A program made the position numbers and the translations under genes. Below are positions 32,747 through 47,700 of a stretch of 64,000 nucleotides of DNA, piece after piece (the stretch's first letter is position 1; the number at the start of each line of letters is the position of its first letter). The DNA comes from Micrasema longulum (Eukaryota; Arthropoda; Insecta; Trichoptera; Brachycentridae), in contig JAGVSM010004244.1 of NCBI GenBank assembly GCA_022494885.1, forward strand, positions 1 to 64,000, read 5' to 3'. Below the pieces are notes generated by a model, which saw only the letters and a program-made list of their open reading frames with translations, searched no databases and had not been told where the DNA came from.

Positions 32747-35700
32747 GTTAGTTTAAACAATCGGGAGAGTCAATGTGTGTCACGTGAATTCACTTATTTT
32801 CAGCGTAACATAATGAATTACTAGAAAATATATCTGCTTCATATTGTCTCGCTCGATACTGACCGTCGCAATCTACGGGGATATACAGTCGAACTTGGTT
32901 ATTACGAGGGAAGATAGGACCGACTGAATATGCTCATTATAAGCATTAATCTTTATACCAGAGACCGGTTTTTTTAAAATCCAATCGCCATCGCATACTG
33001 TACAGATAATTAAATAAAACTATTACCGAAAATTATAATAAATGCTGACAAACGCTGATGCTGTCGAAATTTCAAATGCAGATAAATATTTTTCCACAAT
33101 ATTACTTTGTATAAGGATAAAAATAACTTTTGACAAACTTCAGCATTTTTCGCACCACATTCTATTTCACAAATATTTGCCACTTTTTCACAAATTGAGA
33201 GACTCGTCCTCTTATTAATAGATATGTTTACAATTCAAGGGTTAGTTTTCAACTGATCTAACACCACTCACTCCTAATGTTTATTATGCATTGACCATAG
33301 AACATTACAAAAACTGTAAAATGTAAATCCCCGAAATAGGGAGATCATTCATGAACTACAAAAGAAGTTGTGAATTGTAATGCATTGTCTAGCCGGTACT
33401 TCTGAGTTCACAATGCTTGGATTTTATAAACGCAATTTGAACCATGTGTGTGATAATTTTCCAAAGTTGTTGGCGAAAACACCAATCAGGTACTTAGACA
33501 TTTACATAGTGTCATAAACTTCATTTGATCCCGATTTCCAATCGCATCGGCCTTAAGTTAGCCGCCCGTTTGGATTTTATTGCTTAAGTTCTTATTTCAA
33601 AAATTATATTTTAAATGATTGAAGTGTTTTTGCTCAACTTTAGACAATATTTTTGTCCGGTACGTTCAAAAAGTAGCTCGTTATAAAACTGAATAAATAT
33701 GTATGAAGAAAACCATAAACCAAAATATCAACTAATGTTTGCTCATTACATCTGAGATCTCGCTATTTCCGTGATCATTATAACCAAGTACGACTGTATA
33801 TACGTCCATTCCTCCCGATACTGAGCCGAGTTGTGTTCGGCATTTAATAAAGACCCCGTTAATAAGAATATTTGATCCTCGATGCTGGAGACCCTTGTCT
33901 CGCTCGTTAACTCTCAACTGTTCCTGTCCATCAGCTTTTCTAATTTTTTCTAGCAATATGTCAACAATAGGATAGAATCCCTTTTCTGCTTGTCATATTG
34001 ATAGTTCCTGAAGAATGGAGACGTTCGTATGTCTCGCATTCCGTAGAATACCCAGAATTTGTCTCCGGCACCACATTTCAAAAGTGTAAAACTATCAGTA
34101 TCGCAATATATTTTTAATTTACTAAATGTTATTAAATATTTGTATATAACCACTTACTGACTTTTCTATGTCTACCGGTTTCGAGATGTACCCGTCTCTT
34201 CGTCAGAACACCAATTAAACCAACATGCAAAACCCATTATACACCTTCACTATAGCTGTTGCACAAAAATATAAAATCCACACGACATGCATTTTAATAA
34301 GCACATGCACTGGTTAGGACAAACATGCTCAGATTAGATTATGAAAACATTTTATGTTGTTTGAGAAATAGTTGAAAAAAAAGAAAGAGGATGGAAGGAG
34401 GAGCTGGAGTTTAATAGGTTTAGGGCGACCATTACAATAGAACATTATATAACGGGCTATATTGAAAGGTTGTTTGATTATTGATTAAAATCTTATATAC
34501 AAATAATCAAGGGTCTTTTAACCCTTTATTATTTGTATCTAAGATTTTAATCAATAATCAAATAACCTTTCAATATAGCCCGTTATACGATGTTCCATTA
34601 TAATGGTCACCCTAAATCTATTAAACTCAAGCTCCTCCTTCAATCCCTCTCCCTTTTTTCAACTATTTCTGAAACAACATAAAATATCTTCATAATCTAA
34701 TTAGTGCATGTTTGTCCTAATCAGTGCATGTGCTTATTGTATTGTATTTATTTTAGATAGTTGTACAAATAAAATTTGAACATCTAATTAGTTATATCTT
34801 AAATAATAAACAATATATTGTTAAAAATCATCGCTATCCCACGAAACGATACTATAGACCCAGCATCTCTAATCTCTTGTGGCGACTCATTAAACATCTT
34901 AAGTCCTTTATGACACAGATTGTTTTGAGTTGCCCGGTTTCTTGTTTTGAGGAGTCTGAAATCCTCACCTCCCCTATTGATAGCGATGAATTTTGTCATT
35001 ACGCCGAACATCACAAAACATGTATTCAAGCAATAATTTATATTTATAATTTAAAATGCATGCTATCGGTAAGTGGTTATTTACAAATATTTAAAAACAT
35101 TTAGTCAAATATTTGACCACAGAGTTAATCCTTTAAATATTAATAATATTTATAATTTACCTATCAACTTTTAATCATTAAATAATTAATGATTTAAAGT
35201 TGATAAGTTCACATATTACCAATTCAATAATATGAAAAGAGAATTCTGGCTGTGGTGGTTTTACGGATGCACAGAACGATGGTCGTCGATCGACGTATTG
35301 CGATTTGTGTGGTAGCATCGGCCCATTGATGGGTACGAATCGATAAAATAATGGACCATCGGCACGGCACGGTGAGCCATTTATAATTGATCGATGATGG
35401 ATCTATAAAAATAAAATAATCGGTCAGATCAATTTGGTGTAGCAAAAACTGTCGATCGACCTCAGTCGGATGAATGTGGTAACACCCTATGTTTTTTTCT
35501 CTAATTTGAGCTTCATTTAATTTTTGGATTAATTTTTTCGATTTTTTATGATTCTTGGTAACTCACATACTACAGAGTCAAAAAAGATTACTAATTCAAT
35601 TATATGTGTGCCTGTAAGTGTTACCGGTAACTTGTGCTGATTAATTTTTCCTGTTTTTGGACTATACATAAATCAGTTAATGTTCGCGATACTCTCAATA

Positions 35701-38700
35701 ATCATCATCCTAAATATTCCCTCCTATTTTGTTCAAATTTATTTAACTTATTTTCAGTTCACAAACAGTAAAATATATCATTTTTATTTTTATTTTATTT
35801 ATTTCGAATACAGACAGATGTACAGGTCAAATTATTATAAATAGAAACTATAAAAAAATATACATATAAAAATAGTAGGGCCTGCCATCCAATAATATGT
35901 ATTTACCTAATTATACTAAAGATGACGGTTTAAACTATATAAAGAATAAATATACTATATATTCAAAACTATGGAGATACCAACATAAATGGAGTCACGT
36001 GTTAAACATATTCTTGTCACGTTTTGTTCTCCTGTTCAGAAATTGTAATACATATTGTACTGTATATATTATGGTTTTTTTTGTAATAATATCACTGTAA
36101 TTGTACCAATATGCACAACAATATACTTAAATAAAATAAATATTAAAATAAAATAAATATGGACAAAACAAGGAAATAGTGGGAAGGAAAAAAAGGAAAT
36201 TGATGAGGAGTGGTGAAGGATGAATGAAGGAAAGTAGGAGTGGAAAATTGTACACTTCATAAAACAAAAAATTATAACACTTAAATATCTTTCACCAATA
36301 ATGACAAAACATAAATGAAAAATGTTAAATAGACCAAAATTTCATTAACAATACATATGTATAATTTATGCAATAAATTAAAATTTAATCTAAAATAGAT
36401 ATAATTTATACAATTTGATTGAATGAATTTAAATATTAATAATTCAAAGACACATAAAATATACTTTTTAATAGTAAAAATGTTTACAATGCGCTATGTT
36501 ATTAAGCGATGTTAAACATTGTGTTAAAATATTTTCTATAAGGTAGACCTTTAATAAATTTGATTTATTATTTTATATAACAACAATAATAACAAAATTC
36601 CATACGACACTATTAATAATTATTTTAATGTTACCCTACAGAACAAACGCCTCGAGTGGATTTTGAAAATGACGCCAAGAGTCGCAGATCCCTCGATTTT
36701 TCAAGTCCCGCTGTTAGAAAAACCTTAAGTCGTTTCCCTGACCACTCGGCCCACGATTCTCAGGATGCAGCCTCTTCGACAGCGCCGCAGGAAGGTCTGG
36801 ACATGAGCGGAATAGACGCTAACACCAGCACGCACCAGAAACGCAGCTTGGAGGAGCTATTCGGGGACATTGGGGACCTGGAGTGGCAGGAGACAGAGAA
36901 GCCATGCAAGCGCCAGCGCGTGGAGGACGCTGATGAACGGGACCGCCGCCTCGTGGAGCGCATCCGGGACCTGCGGCGCCACAAGCGCCTGGCGGGTCTC
37001 GTCCCCTCTCACACCCCCGCTGATGCCCTCACGCACGCCCGCTCTGATAACTTCTCCTTTACTATTCCCAGGTACAACATTTTAGTCGTGTTTCATTAAA
37101 AATAGTAATAATGTATTTTGAGATATTGCTATTTTTAAGTAAAAAGCTCACCCCAAATCAACTATTCAAATAAAACCGCTAGCCGAATATTATGAAATAT
37201 TTTTTTTGTATTTATAAAATATGACTTTTTTTATTTACTTTTTAAACAAAGATTATTTGATGCCAGTTATGAAGAAATCTTTTTTTCGAAAATTTGTTTA
37301 TTCATAATTTTTCCGATCTATAGAATTCATAATTATTTTCCTTCCACAAACATTTTCTATGTTTAATTAAGATTCTTAGATTTCCATGGCCGTTCAGGCA
37401 CACCCACATATTATTCTCCCATCAAATGTAAGTTCTGGGTGATTTTGTTTCTACTCGTGTAGGTACCTGGTTTGGCATGATAAATTATAGGGCATAGTAA
37501 AATCAACAAGTAATCGCATCCACTAAAATTTTTAAACCGAAAATCTTATTGTATTTCAATTTTACAAAACTTGCCTTTGGACCCAACAGTAAAAGAAGGA
37601 ATGAAAACAATTCATTTGAGTACCATGTTATATGAACAATAAAGTAGGCAACGGTTTTATGAATACCTTTCTGTGAACATGCAATTATTTTAAATAATAA
37701 ATTACCTTAGAATATTGCCTGCATATAAATACCCATTTAATTCTTTCTCAATCGTAATCGTTTTATGGAGGTGCTGACCAAATTCTAAGAAAACGTAATT
37801 TATAATAAATCTTTTCGGTCATCGAATTAAATTGTAGATAATTATGAGCACAATAGAATTTATGAAAAATAGACATAATTATAAATGCGCAAAAACAGCA
37901 TTGTAATCACTGCAGATTTTAAAATATTATTCATATTTATAAAAAGGAAGTAATCAAAAATACAGAAAGTGTATTGGGCTCGCCTTTCACCTTCCTGTTA
38001 CCTTCTATGACCCCGAAGTGAAGCCACATTGCCCGGGATTCCCTGTAGCGTTGCTGATGTTATGCAACAGATATTCAAATCCTACTGCAAGAAGTGAATC
38101 CCCGCAACTCCTACTGACCATTTGAATCCTGATAATAATAATTTTATAAAATATAATTTGGACAGAAAAGTAATACTCTGTATTAAAGCTGTACATCTGT
38201 GTGAGTACTGTGATGGCCTCAACGTAGGCTGTGTAACCTTTACCAAATACTTTCATCTATTTTATAAACCCTCCATGCAAATATGAACTAATTTAAGAAA
38301 TTAGTTCAAAGTTTAAAAAGTTATATTTTATTTGATAGATGCAACCCAGAATGTTTGTAATGTTCAACTAACAATGTCTCATTTAAATATGTTTATTTTT
38401 TAGGTGGCCTTGTTTCCCTTTGACCCGAAGCAATGGAGATAAAGTGTATGTGAGGTTGCACAGTGAAGAGTTCATGGAGAAGGAAGTAAATGCGGTCACG
38501 AAATGTCATAAAGGCTTTAAAAGTCTTTTAGGAAATCAATTCAATGAAATTATGGAAGAGGCAAAATTATATGTACGTTCTTTTCATTTATTGATTGCTA
38601 AGTAGAACTAATTACGTAATAAGTTGCATAAGTTGTTATATTTATAATGTGTATAATTAGGTCAGGTGGTATGTTTCGGATGTGGCCTATTTTAGGAGCT

Positions 38701-41700
38701 CCTGTCTTAATACAGAGGCATTTGTTCTAATGACGAGGAAACTAAAGAACACTCGCCAGACTTTCTGATCCACTTGAAGAGTGTTCAGCATTTGGTGCCC
38801 TACTTTCATTGATACCTTTTTTGCCTTAACTATATCTATACGATACATAACATGACTAGACCTTATAATATTTCTTATGTAACCCTAAAAGGTTTTTCAA
38901 AACAATAAATCACATAAATGAAATGACAGGAATGACTTTCTTGATGAGTCCTTATGACTTATGAATATTGTTTAAATCCTCATCCAGACTTCTGCATTGC
39001 GTCAACTGAAAAAGGAGCAATGCGTCAACAGATGGGGGACGCCTTGAGGATTTATACTATCACATGGGAAGATGTTGATCCCGGGTTGCTCGAATCTGTG
39101 CAATGAGTTGGTATCCCGCACACTGCATTTTCCTAAAATTGAAAGACATGGTATAAAGATGGTAAAAACGTTTTCCTTTCCTTTCCTGTAGAACCTTTAA
39201 AATGGTGATCATTCCAGGGCTGTAAAGTTCTGTTTCTTATTTTTCTATCGGCAAAACATACACCGCAAGACAAATAAATTTACGAGTTCTCAAAAAAAAC
39301 TAAAATTGACATATAATGAATTATTCTTGATATTTAATTAGTTTTTTTTATATTGTTTGACATATGTGATGACTACTCGTTATTTCAAGGTTAAAATAAA
39401 AAATCTTACTCATGAATTGTACTTAGAAATTTCCATTATATATCAGGTATCAGATTACCCGAACCTTAGAGACCCATAACGGTTCATTTATGGTCGAGTG
39501 TTTGTGATGGAATAATAAAAGACATGTTATTTTTTAATTCATATTTAAGAAGTAGGTTCTTATCGCTTTATTTTAAATTAAAGTATTTTACATTTAAACA
39601 TATTTATAACATTTAAAAATATTTAGTACTTAGTGAATTCACCTTTATTTTTTATAACATGTAAAATTCTATTATTTAGAGAAGCGTAAAGCGAATCTAA
39701 AATTTCTGATGTTATTTCTTCTTCCCAAACTTGAATTAAGTTTTTTTTTAATTCCTCAATGTTTTTTGATTTTTTTTTCCCGACTTTTTTTTTCATAATC
39801 GCCCATAAATTTTCTATCGGGTTCAAATCAGGGCTATTCCCGGGCCACGTCAACGATTTTAAGCCAATTTTCTCCTTGAATTCATTGATCTATAAAAAAA
39901 CAATAAATTATTTATCATGTGGTCACAAAATGCATTTAAAAATATATATATTTGTACTCACAGTGCGGGCTCTATGGCACGGCGCAGAATCGTCCTGAAA
40001 AATTGGGTCCGCGGTATACTGCGTAATGTCCTCGATTGTTGGAATAATATGTTTTTTTAACACTTTTTTGTACTGAATGGCATTCATCGTACCCTGTACA
40101 AAATTTAGAGGTCCTAAACCGTATGCTGTCATGCACCCCAAATCATCACGTAGGGTGAATGTTTAACGGTTCGAGTGACGCACGACGGATGATATCTTTC
40201 CCCACGTTTTCGTCGAACTATCTTTCTGCCGTCTGGACCAAAAAGGTTGAATTTTGATTCATCAGAGAAAACAACATTTTGCCAATCCTCCAAGGTCCAA
40301 TTCTGGTGCTCTTTCGCCCAATCCAGTCTAGCCTTCTTCATTTTGTCCGTGAGTAATGGTTTCTTTGCGGGACTCCGTGCTTGGAAACCATGCTCCAACA
40401 GCCGCCTGGACACTGTTTTTACTGAAAATGTTGATGTGCTGGTAGACTGCACCTCTGCGTGTATTTCAGGTGCCGTTAAAAATCGATCGCGCATAACAAT
40501 TTTTTTTATTAAGCGATCATCTCGGGCAGATGTCACGCGCCCCCGTCCGCTTCCTTTTTTCCGTTCTATGGATCCAGTTTCTTGGATTTTTTTAAATAAA
40601 ACCTCACTGCACCTTCTGAATACCCAACTCGACGAGATATTTCACAATTAGATATGTTTTCTTGCGACAATGTGATTATTTTGGATTTTATCGCAATCGA
40701 CATTTGCTTTGCACTTTCCATGATTGTTGTGTTATGTTCACTCAAACGCGGGTAAAACAAGACTGTTGAGACATTTTAAAATGTAAATATTGTAGAAAGG
40801 TGACACATAGTGTCCTTAATTTATTAAACAAAAGAAAGAGGTATCGATAAAGGATTTCTTAGAAAAAGGGTTCAGTAAAGTCAAGGGGCGCGGTAGCAGG
40901 TAAACTCGTAATTTTTTTTGTCTTGCGGTGTAGTGGAAAGTCAGCGAAATAAGCTGTCTTCAGAATTAAATTTCTGGATATAAGTGACAATACGAAAATA
41001 TTGACTGAATCTCGAAGCACAACCCTGCATGCATCTTTAATTGCATATAATGGGTGCTTTTTTCAATACATATACTGAACTTCTAATACTAAGCGCAGAG
41101 GCTAGACGTCTAACTCAACTATCATTTATCCTGACATACATTCCTAGCTTCTTCCATATTCATGCATCTTTCAATACGTGCTCTTCGGTTGTGTCTGCTT
41201 TCGACATGACCGGAATTGTTTTAATCAGCTTAGACCGTCAACGTGAGTAATGTTAGGAATGCAAAATTACAACAAGACTTATATGCATTATCAAATTACT
41301 GTTAATACAAATTACTATATTAACTATATATCGATGTTTTTAAATGTTACAAAACATCATTCATTTGAAACAAAAATAAAATTGAATATAATTATATGAT
41401 AAATGAAAATACAATAAAAGAAGCTAACAAAATACGTCACTTAGGAATTCTTTTGGACTCAAAATTAAATTACAATAGTCATATAGAAACAATAATTAAC
41501 AAGGCATTAAAAATGACCGGATTTATTATGCGGCTGTGTAAATCTTTTAAATACTATAATGCTATACACAACATACGTACCCCGCCATCTTGAATATTGC
41601 TCTGCTATTTGGTCCCCTGTTTATAAATTTGATGTTATCAAAATTGAGTGTTAAAAAAAAATTCTGTAACAAGTAAAATACAAATTTCATTTTCCAAATT

Positions 41701-44700
41701 ATAAATCTTCTTTAAAATTTCATAACTTCAATTCACTAACACGCAGAAGAGATATCTACGATCGAATCCTGCTTTACAAAATTGTAAAATAATTAGTTTT
41801 ATTCCACAGAACGAATTAATCTATTCGCTTACCCTGTTCCCTCTAGACCAACTAGATTGTCTGATCTGTTCTATATTCCTAACATTAAAATGAATAATCA
41901 GAAACATTTTGCCATCCCATGTAAATGTGAAACATTTAACGAGAATTCTAATAACCCGGATATATTTAACACTCCATATAATAGGCACAGAAGAGAACTA
42001 ACAAGTTTGATTTAGAATAACAGAGAATAGATGTTTTGTCTTTTTTTTTATTTTTTTTATTTCTCGTCATTTACACTCCTATTTTCCTTCATTCATCCTC
42101 CACCACTTCTCATCACTTTCCTTCTTTTTTCCTTCCCTCTATCTCTGTGTTTTGTCCCTTTTTCTTTTATTTTTATTTAAATGAATTGCATTGTTTCAAT
42201 TACTTATAATTTTATTTTTTATATAGTTTAAACCGTCGCTTTACAATTAAGTGAATACATGGATGGCAGGCCCTTTTATTTTGATGTATTTTATTTGTAA
42301 TAGTCTCTATGCATAAATATTTAACCTGTACATTTGTTTGTGTTCTAAATAAATAAAATAAAAACATTGATTATAAAAATGCAAATTGCTAGGCATTGAA
42401 ACAAAATGTTTGATTTCCCAAAAATATCTCATAAAATCAGCTTAATGCCGCTATTGTCCTTAGTAGTAATAATTACCAAGCAATATTTATGGAATTTCCA
42501 GTTAGAAGGCAAGTGCGAATCAGTCTCCTCGCGGCAGGAAGTGGAGGAGAGCAGCGTCAGTGCGGCGAGTGAGGAGGGGGAACTGTGGGTGCAGCGCTAC
42601 CGGCCGCAGAGCTACTGCGACCTGCTGTCTGATGAAGCCACCAACCGGGCTCTTCTGCGCTGGCTCAAGATGTGGGACAAGGTGACTTCTCGCTGTAGTT
42701 TTAAAAATTACTTAGCTATTCAATAATGTGATGTCAAAATTTATCAATTTTTTCTATTTTATTACATGACTTTAATTCCTAACCTTTATGCTTTTTTTTG
42801 TTTATAATAATTTCGGTTGGTTGAATAAAAATTGCTGCATAACAATAATCTCAATGGGTACTTGGCCCTGAAGTTTTAATCAACCCTGCGCCAATAAGGC
42901 AACTAGCTAATAAGTAGAACTTCACAGGTGGTGTTTAACAGGGAGGTGAAACTGAAGACGGCAGAGAAGAAAAGTAGTTTCAACAAGCGCTCGGGCAAGT
43001 TTGAGTTCGGGCGAGAGAGCAAGGAGGCTGCGGAGTCCGAGCCGCCGTTGGACCAGCACGGGAGACCGTACCGCAGCTTGGTGCTGCTGTGCGGCCCGCC
43101 GGGCTGCGGCAAGACCACCTTGGCCCACCTGTTGGCCCGACACGCTGGTATCCTTTCTACACCTGATGTTTTGTTCTAATTATACGAATATATCCATTGA
43201 TAATCATCATTTGTCTGACACTTTTGATACAAAACAATTTCTTCGTATATTTATATAAGCCGCTTGTTTACCATATAATATAAAATCAATAATCTTCCGT
43301 TGATAATACGACTGTTTGTGGCTGCAAAATAATGGCATTAATACAACCTGCTTTGTGTCAATTCAGTGCGAGGTGGTTTTAGGTGTGCATGAACACTGTT
43401 ATAACTGAAACTAAACTAGTCAAAATATTCAACTGATACTTTAATAAGATAAGACATCTAATTTTACTGATCTGTTTGATATTGAACTGTTGCGATTTAA
43501 ATTTACATTAAAAACAATCTGTCCTACATTAGTTATCATTGCAAATGTTGCATTTCTACCTGATGACTGCACTTTAATTTTATAGAATAATTGTATTATA
43601 AACAATCGGCCTTTGCCAGTATGGATTATTATCTAGTACACATTATTTACTTCTTTGTACTCTATAGTGAGGTTTTTAAATTAGTCGGCGTAGCGGAATG
43701 GCTAACTATGATTGCCAATTTATTCCAGTATAAAACTTTTCTTAAAATTGAGGCAGAATTAATGACGAGCTTCCATTTATCTGAAGAGTTTTTACCCTGT
43801 TACTTTTTTCAGGATACAACGTCGTTGAGGTGAACGCTTCGGATGATCGTAATGTCGAATCATTCAAGAACGCTCTAGAGAATTCCACACAAATGAAATC
43901 AGTTTTGGATTTGGAGAAGAGACCCAACTGTCTCGTCTTAGGTATTTGAAAATTACTCTACTTTGTATGTACGCTAAACTTCCTTACAGAAGTGGTTTTG
44001 CCTTTTGATTTTTTTTAAAGAGACTTTTATAGTTAACTAAAAATTTTTGGTATTTACATGTTTTATTCGCCGATCAAAATATAAAATAAAATGTCTATTT
44101 ATTTTTGGTAACTCCTTTTATTATTTCTGATTGGTATGGAAACAAAAAATTGTATTTTTTTCAATCCTGGGTGCTCTGTGCGAAATTTACCTTTGTAATT
44201 GGGCCTCTGGGCATGTTTCGGTGCAATTTTTTTTACAAAATCAATAAAGGAGTGCTGTGTTGGTTTGGATATGTAAAGTAAATAGTCAGTGAAAGACAGG
44301 GAAGACATTGCATGATTCAACTTCAACAAATTTTACCTTTTAATTTTTTGTTCAGGGGAGAGTAAAACCAGTTTTTACTTCAGAAGAGAATTGAAACAAA
44401 GTTTTTTTCCGTGCTTGTTTATTTTTTTTAAATAATGCAACACTCTACGAATATATAAGTTTTACAAACATATAGATTATAGATTATTTGAAGTCCTAAC
44501 AGAAAACTATGATATATAATTTTTGACTATTTGTGGACTTTTACAAGTTTGGGTGAGGATATATGTATCCATATATTGTAAATATATATATCAACATAGA
44601 GGAAGCGAGGTATGTATGCAAAGACAGAGTTGTGCATCGTTCTAGCCCTTCCGCTTACTCCTGCAAAAATACTCCGTAAAATAAAAATATAAGTACTCAA

Positions 44701-47700
44701 GTTTTGTTTAATAGCTATAGTAAAATTTTACGGTCTACATTACCAATAAGGACAACAAAATTGATATTAATTTCCATAGAGTATTTCGTCTCCAAACATC
44801 TAATGCATCGCCACTCACCCGCATCCAATTGAGGGGTCTTACAGCTGCCTACTTGCAAAACAACTTTTACGCTATTATGAGCGGAAAATTACAATACCGC
44901 ATTCAAACATCTATCACCGTCAGCGTACTCCATTATTATAATGCAATAATTTGCTGTCATCACTAATCTTACTGTTAATTTACTGTTTAAATCGAGGTAA
45001 CTCTTATATATTGTTATTACACCGTATTTCCTCGGTTATAAGACGCATGTTTTATCCTATTTAGGCGTCTCTGAATTCAGGGTGTTTCTTATAATCGATA
45101 ATGTCTTACAATAGCTGTAAAATCTTGTCTAGTAAAATTGTTTAAAAAAGGCCTCCGTTATGTCGGCAAGAAGAATACATTATGATGCTTCATTTAAAAG
45201 AAAAATTATTAAGTATGAAAAAAGCATGAAAACTGAACTGCGAGGCATAAATTAGACATACGTGAAGCGATTTGATATTTCATGACATGTTGTGGGAAGG
45301 ACGAAGACAATGACTCGCCAAAAAGTTATATAGAAAAAATCCATAAATATAAAATCCAAATACACAAATAATATGCCTATTTTTAAATCCTTTTTACTAT
45401 GATTGTATGACTTTGTTTATAATAAGATTTTTTGTATGGTATTTTTTTGCTCGAAAAATAAGGGTGCGTATAATTGAGAAATTTTAGTAATTAAAAATTA
45501 TGTTACAGATGAAATAGACGGAGCGCCTCTTCCAGTCATCGAGTTGTTGGTAAAGTTCATGTCGTCCAACCCGGCGGGCGGCAAGGCCAAGGGGCGCCCC
45601 CGCGTAGCCCGCCGGCCCGTAATCTGCATCTGCAATGACCCGCACGGTGCGGCGCTCCGCCCCCTGCGGCGCGCAGCTCTCGTGCTGCGGGTGCCTCCGG
45701 CGGGCGCGGGGCGCCTGGCGGAGCGCCTGGCGCTAGTGTGGCGCCGAGAGGGGCTGCGGCCCGCGCCCGACCCTCCGCTACTGGCCGCGCTCGCATTGCG
45801 CACGGACAGCGACATCCGGGCCTGTCTCACCATCTTGAACTTTTGCAAATCTAAAGGAAAAATGGTAATTATATAACTTGTTATCGCTATTCTGTAAAAT
45901 CTAATATGCACAAAACTACGTACTCAAATACCAGAACTGCGTCCTATGTGCCCTTATGTAGGCTCGTAGTATATTAAAAAATTCCATCTGAACGATTTAT
46001 ATTCTTGTTCTCAAATCGGAGATTGTTCTTTGCATTTTATTACATGGGTATTTTATTAGAGCAAGTTTTTCAGGCATGCTCAATAAACAACAATGTTTTT
46101 AGTTTGTCCAAATCTTTGTAGACATTACTTGATTAAACTTGTCTATGAAGTATAAGAATTGGAAAATATTTTAAGGCGTTGTCTAGTATGTAAGTGAAAT
46201 AATTCAGCCAATTAAAAAAATAAAATGTACTTGTATGTGAATGTGAATGCCTCTTCTGTGTTTCTACCAAATAAGATTATTTAATTTAATAATTTATGGC
46301 TGTCGACATCTTATTTATTTTTAAATCTGTATATTTCTTTATCACAATAATTATTTACAGAATGCCATGTCACCCATACATCAAATTTATAAAAGTTTAT
46401 CTGTATATTATGAAGTCGTTTTAAAATGTATGTTTTTTGTTTAGTTATTGTAAATAAATAAATAAAATTCAAATACTATTTTAGTTAAAATTAGCAGACC
46501 TGGACAAAATAAACATTGGTCATAAGGATATGGCAAAAGGCTTGTTCCAAGTGTGGAAGGAAGTGTTCCAGATTTTACCTGCCGGGGAGGAGGGGAAGGG
46601 GGGATCCGCACGCCTGCTGCGCTCTGTACACTCCGCCGGAGACCTAGACAGGTAGTACGGCCTTCTACTGGCCAGATTGTTGTAGCCACGCTAGTGCTCT
46701 AACTAAGACAATTTCAATGTGGATACAGGTTAGTTCAAGGGGTGTTCGAGAACTACTTGGTACGCGGAGGAGTAGGGCTGGCAGCCGTGTGCGGAGGGCT
46801 GGAGTGGTTCGCGACGTATGACCGACTCAGCAGCCACATCGCCTCCACCCAGAACTACTCGCTGTACCCGTACCTGCCGTACGCCTTTGCCTCCTGGCAC
46901 CTCCACTTCGCTCGCATGGCGTGGTCTAACATCAATTATCCCAAGATAGGATTCGAGGTTTGCAACTTATTTCTAATGCTACATTGGAAAGAGAGGTTTT
47001 TTAATTTGACATTAAAATAAGCGCATGTCATTTTTCCACGTAGTCCTTAACTTTTCAAAAGTTTTCCCAATGAATACGTAAATTTGAGAATCCGTGAAAA
47101 TAATATTGGTCGTGTCTGCAGCCAATTACACACATATGCTTCCACTCTTGCGTCATTGTTAAACCTTTGGCCTTTCTTTTTGGGGACCAAAGACATGGAA
47201 ATTGCTAGGGGGCTAAAGAGGGAGTTCCAGTGCTTTCCACCCGAGTTGCCCCAATTTTTCTTGTTTCAGGTTCGCTGTATAGGGACGAGCGTTGTCTTGG
47301 AGAAGAATCACTTCTCTCATCAATAAATACCGTCATTTTTGGTGATATGGCAGTCTCACTTTGCTCAAAACATTGCAGACTACTGCAGCGTTTATTGTCT
47401 GACATTCGTGCATAAAATTTAAATGCAACAGTCGACGCTGGTTGAAAAAAACCTTAGCAAATGTTTTCTGCAACACTGGTGAGGTCTGCAATCATGACTT
47501 TCATATTTCATTTCATTTCAGTTCATTTATTTATTCAGATATTTAAAACATTACAGAAAGAAACCCCGATTCATTCTAAATACAATAATAAATCACAAAT
47601 TATAGCAGATAGTTGCGTTATTAAAATAATATAACAAAATGTAAAAAGAAAAATTTATTAAGATAATCTCACAAATCTCTACAAATTGCTTGTGCTGAGC

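Noticed and set aside
45498..45911. Minus-strand frames opposite CTF18 exon 7
   Set aside because: Arg/Ala/Pro-rich antisense shadows of a GC-rich exon.
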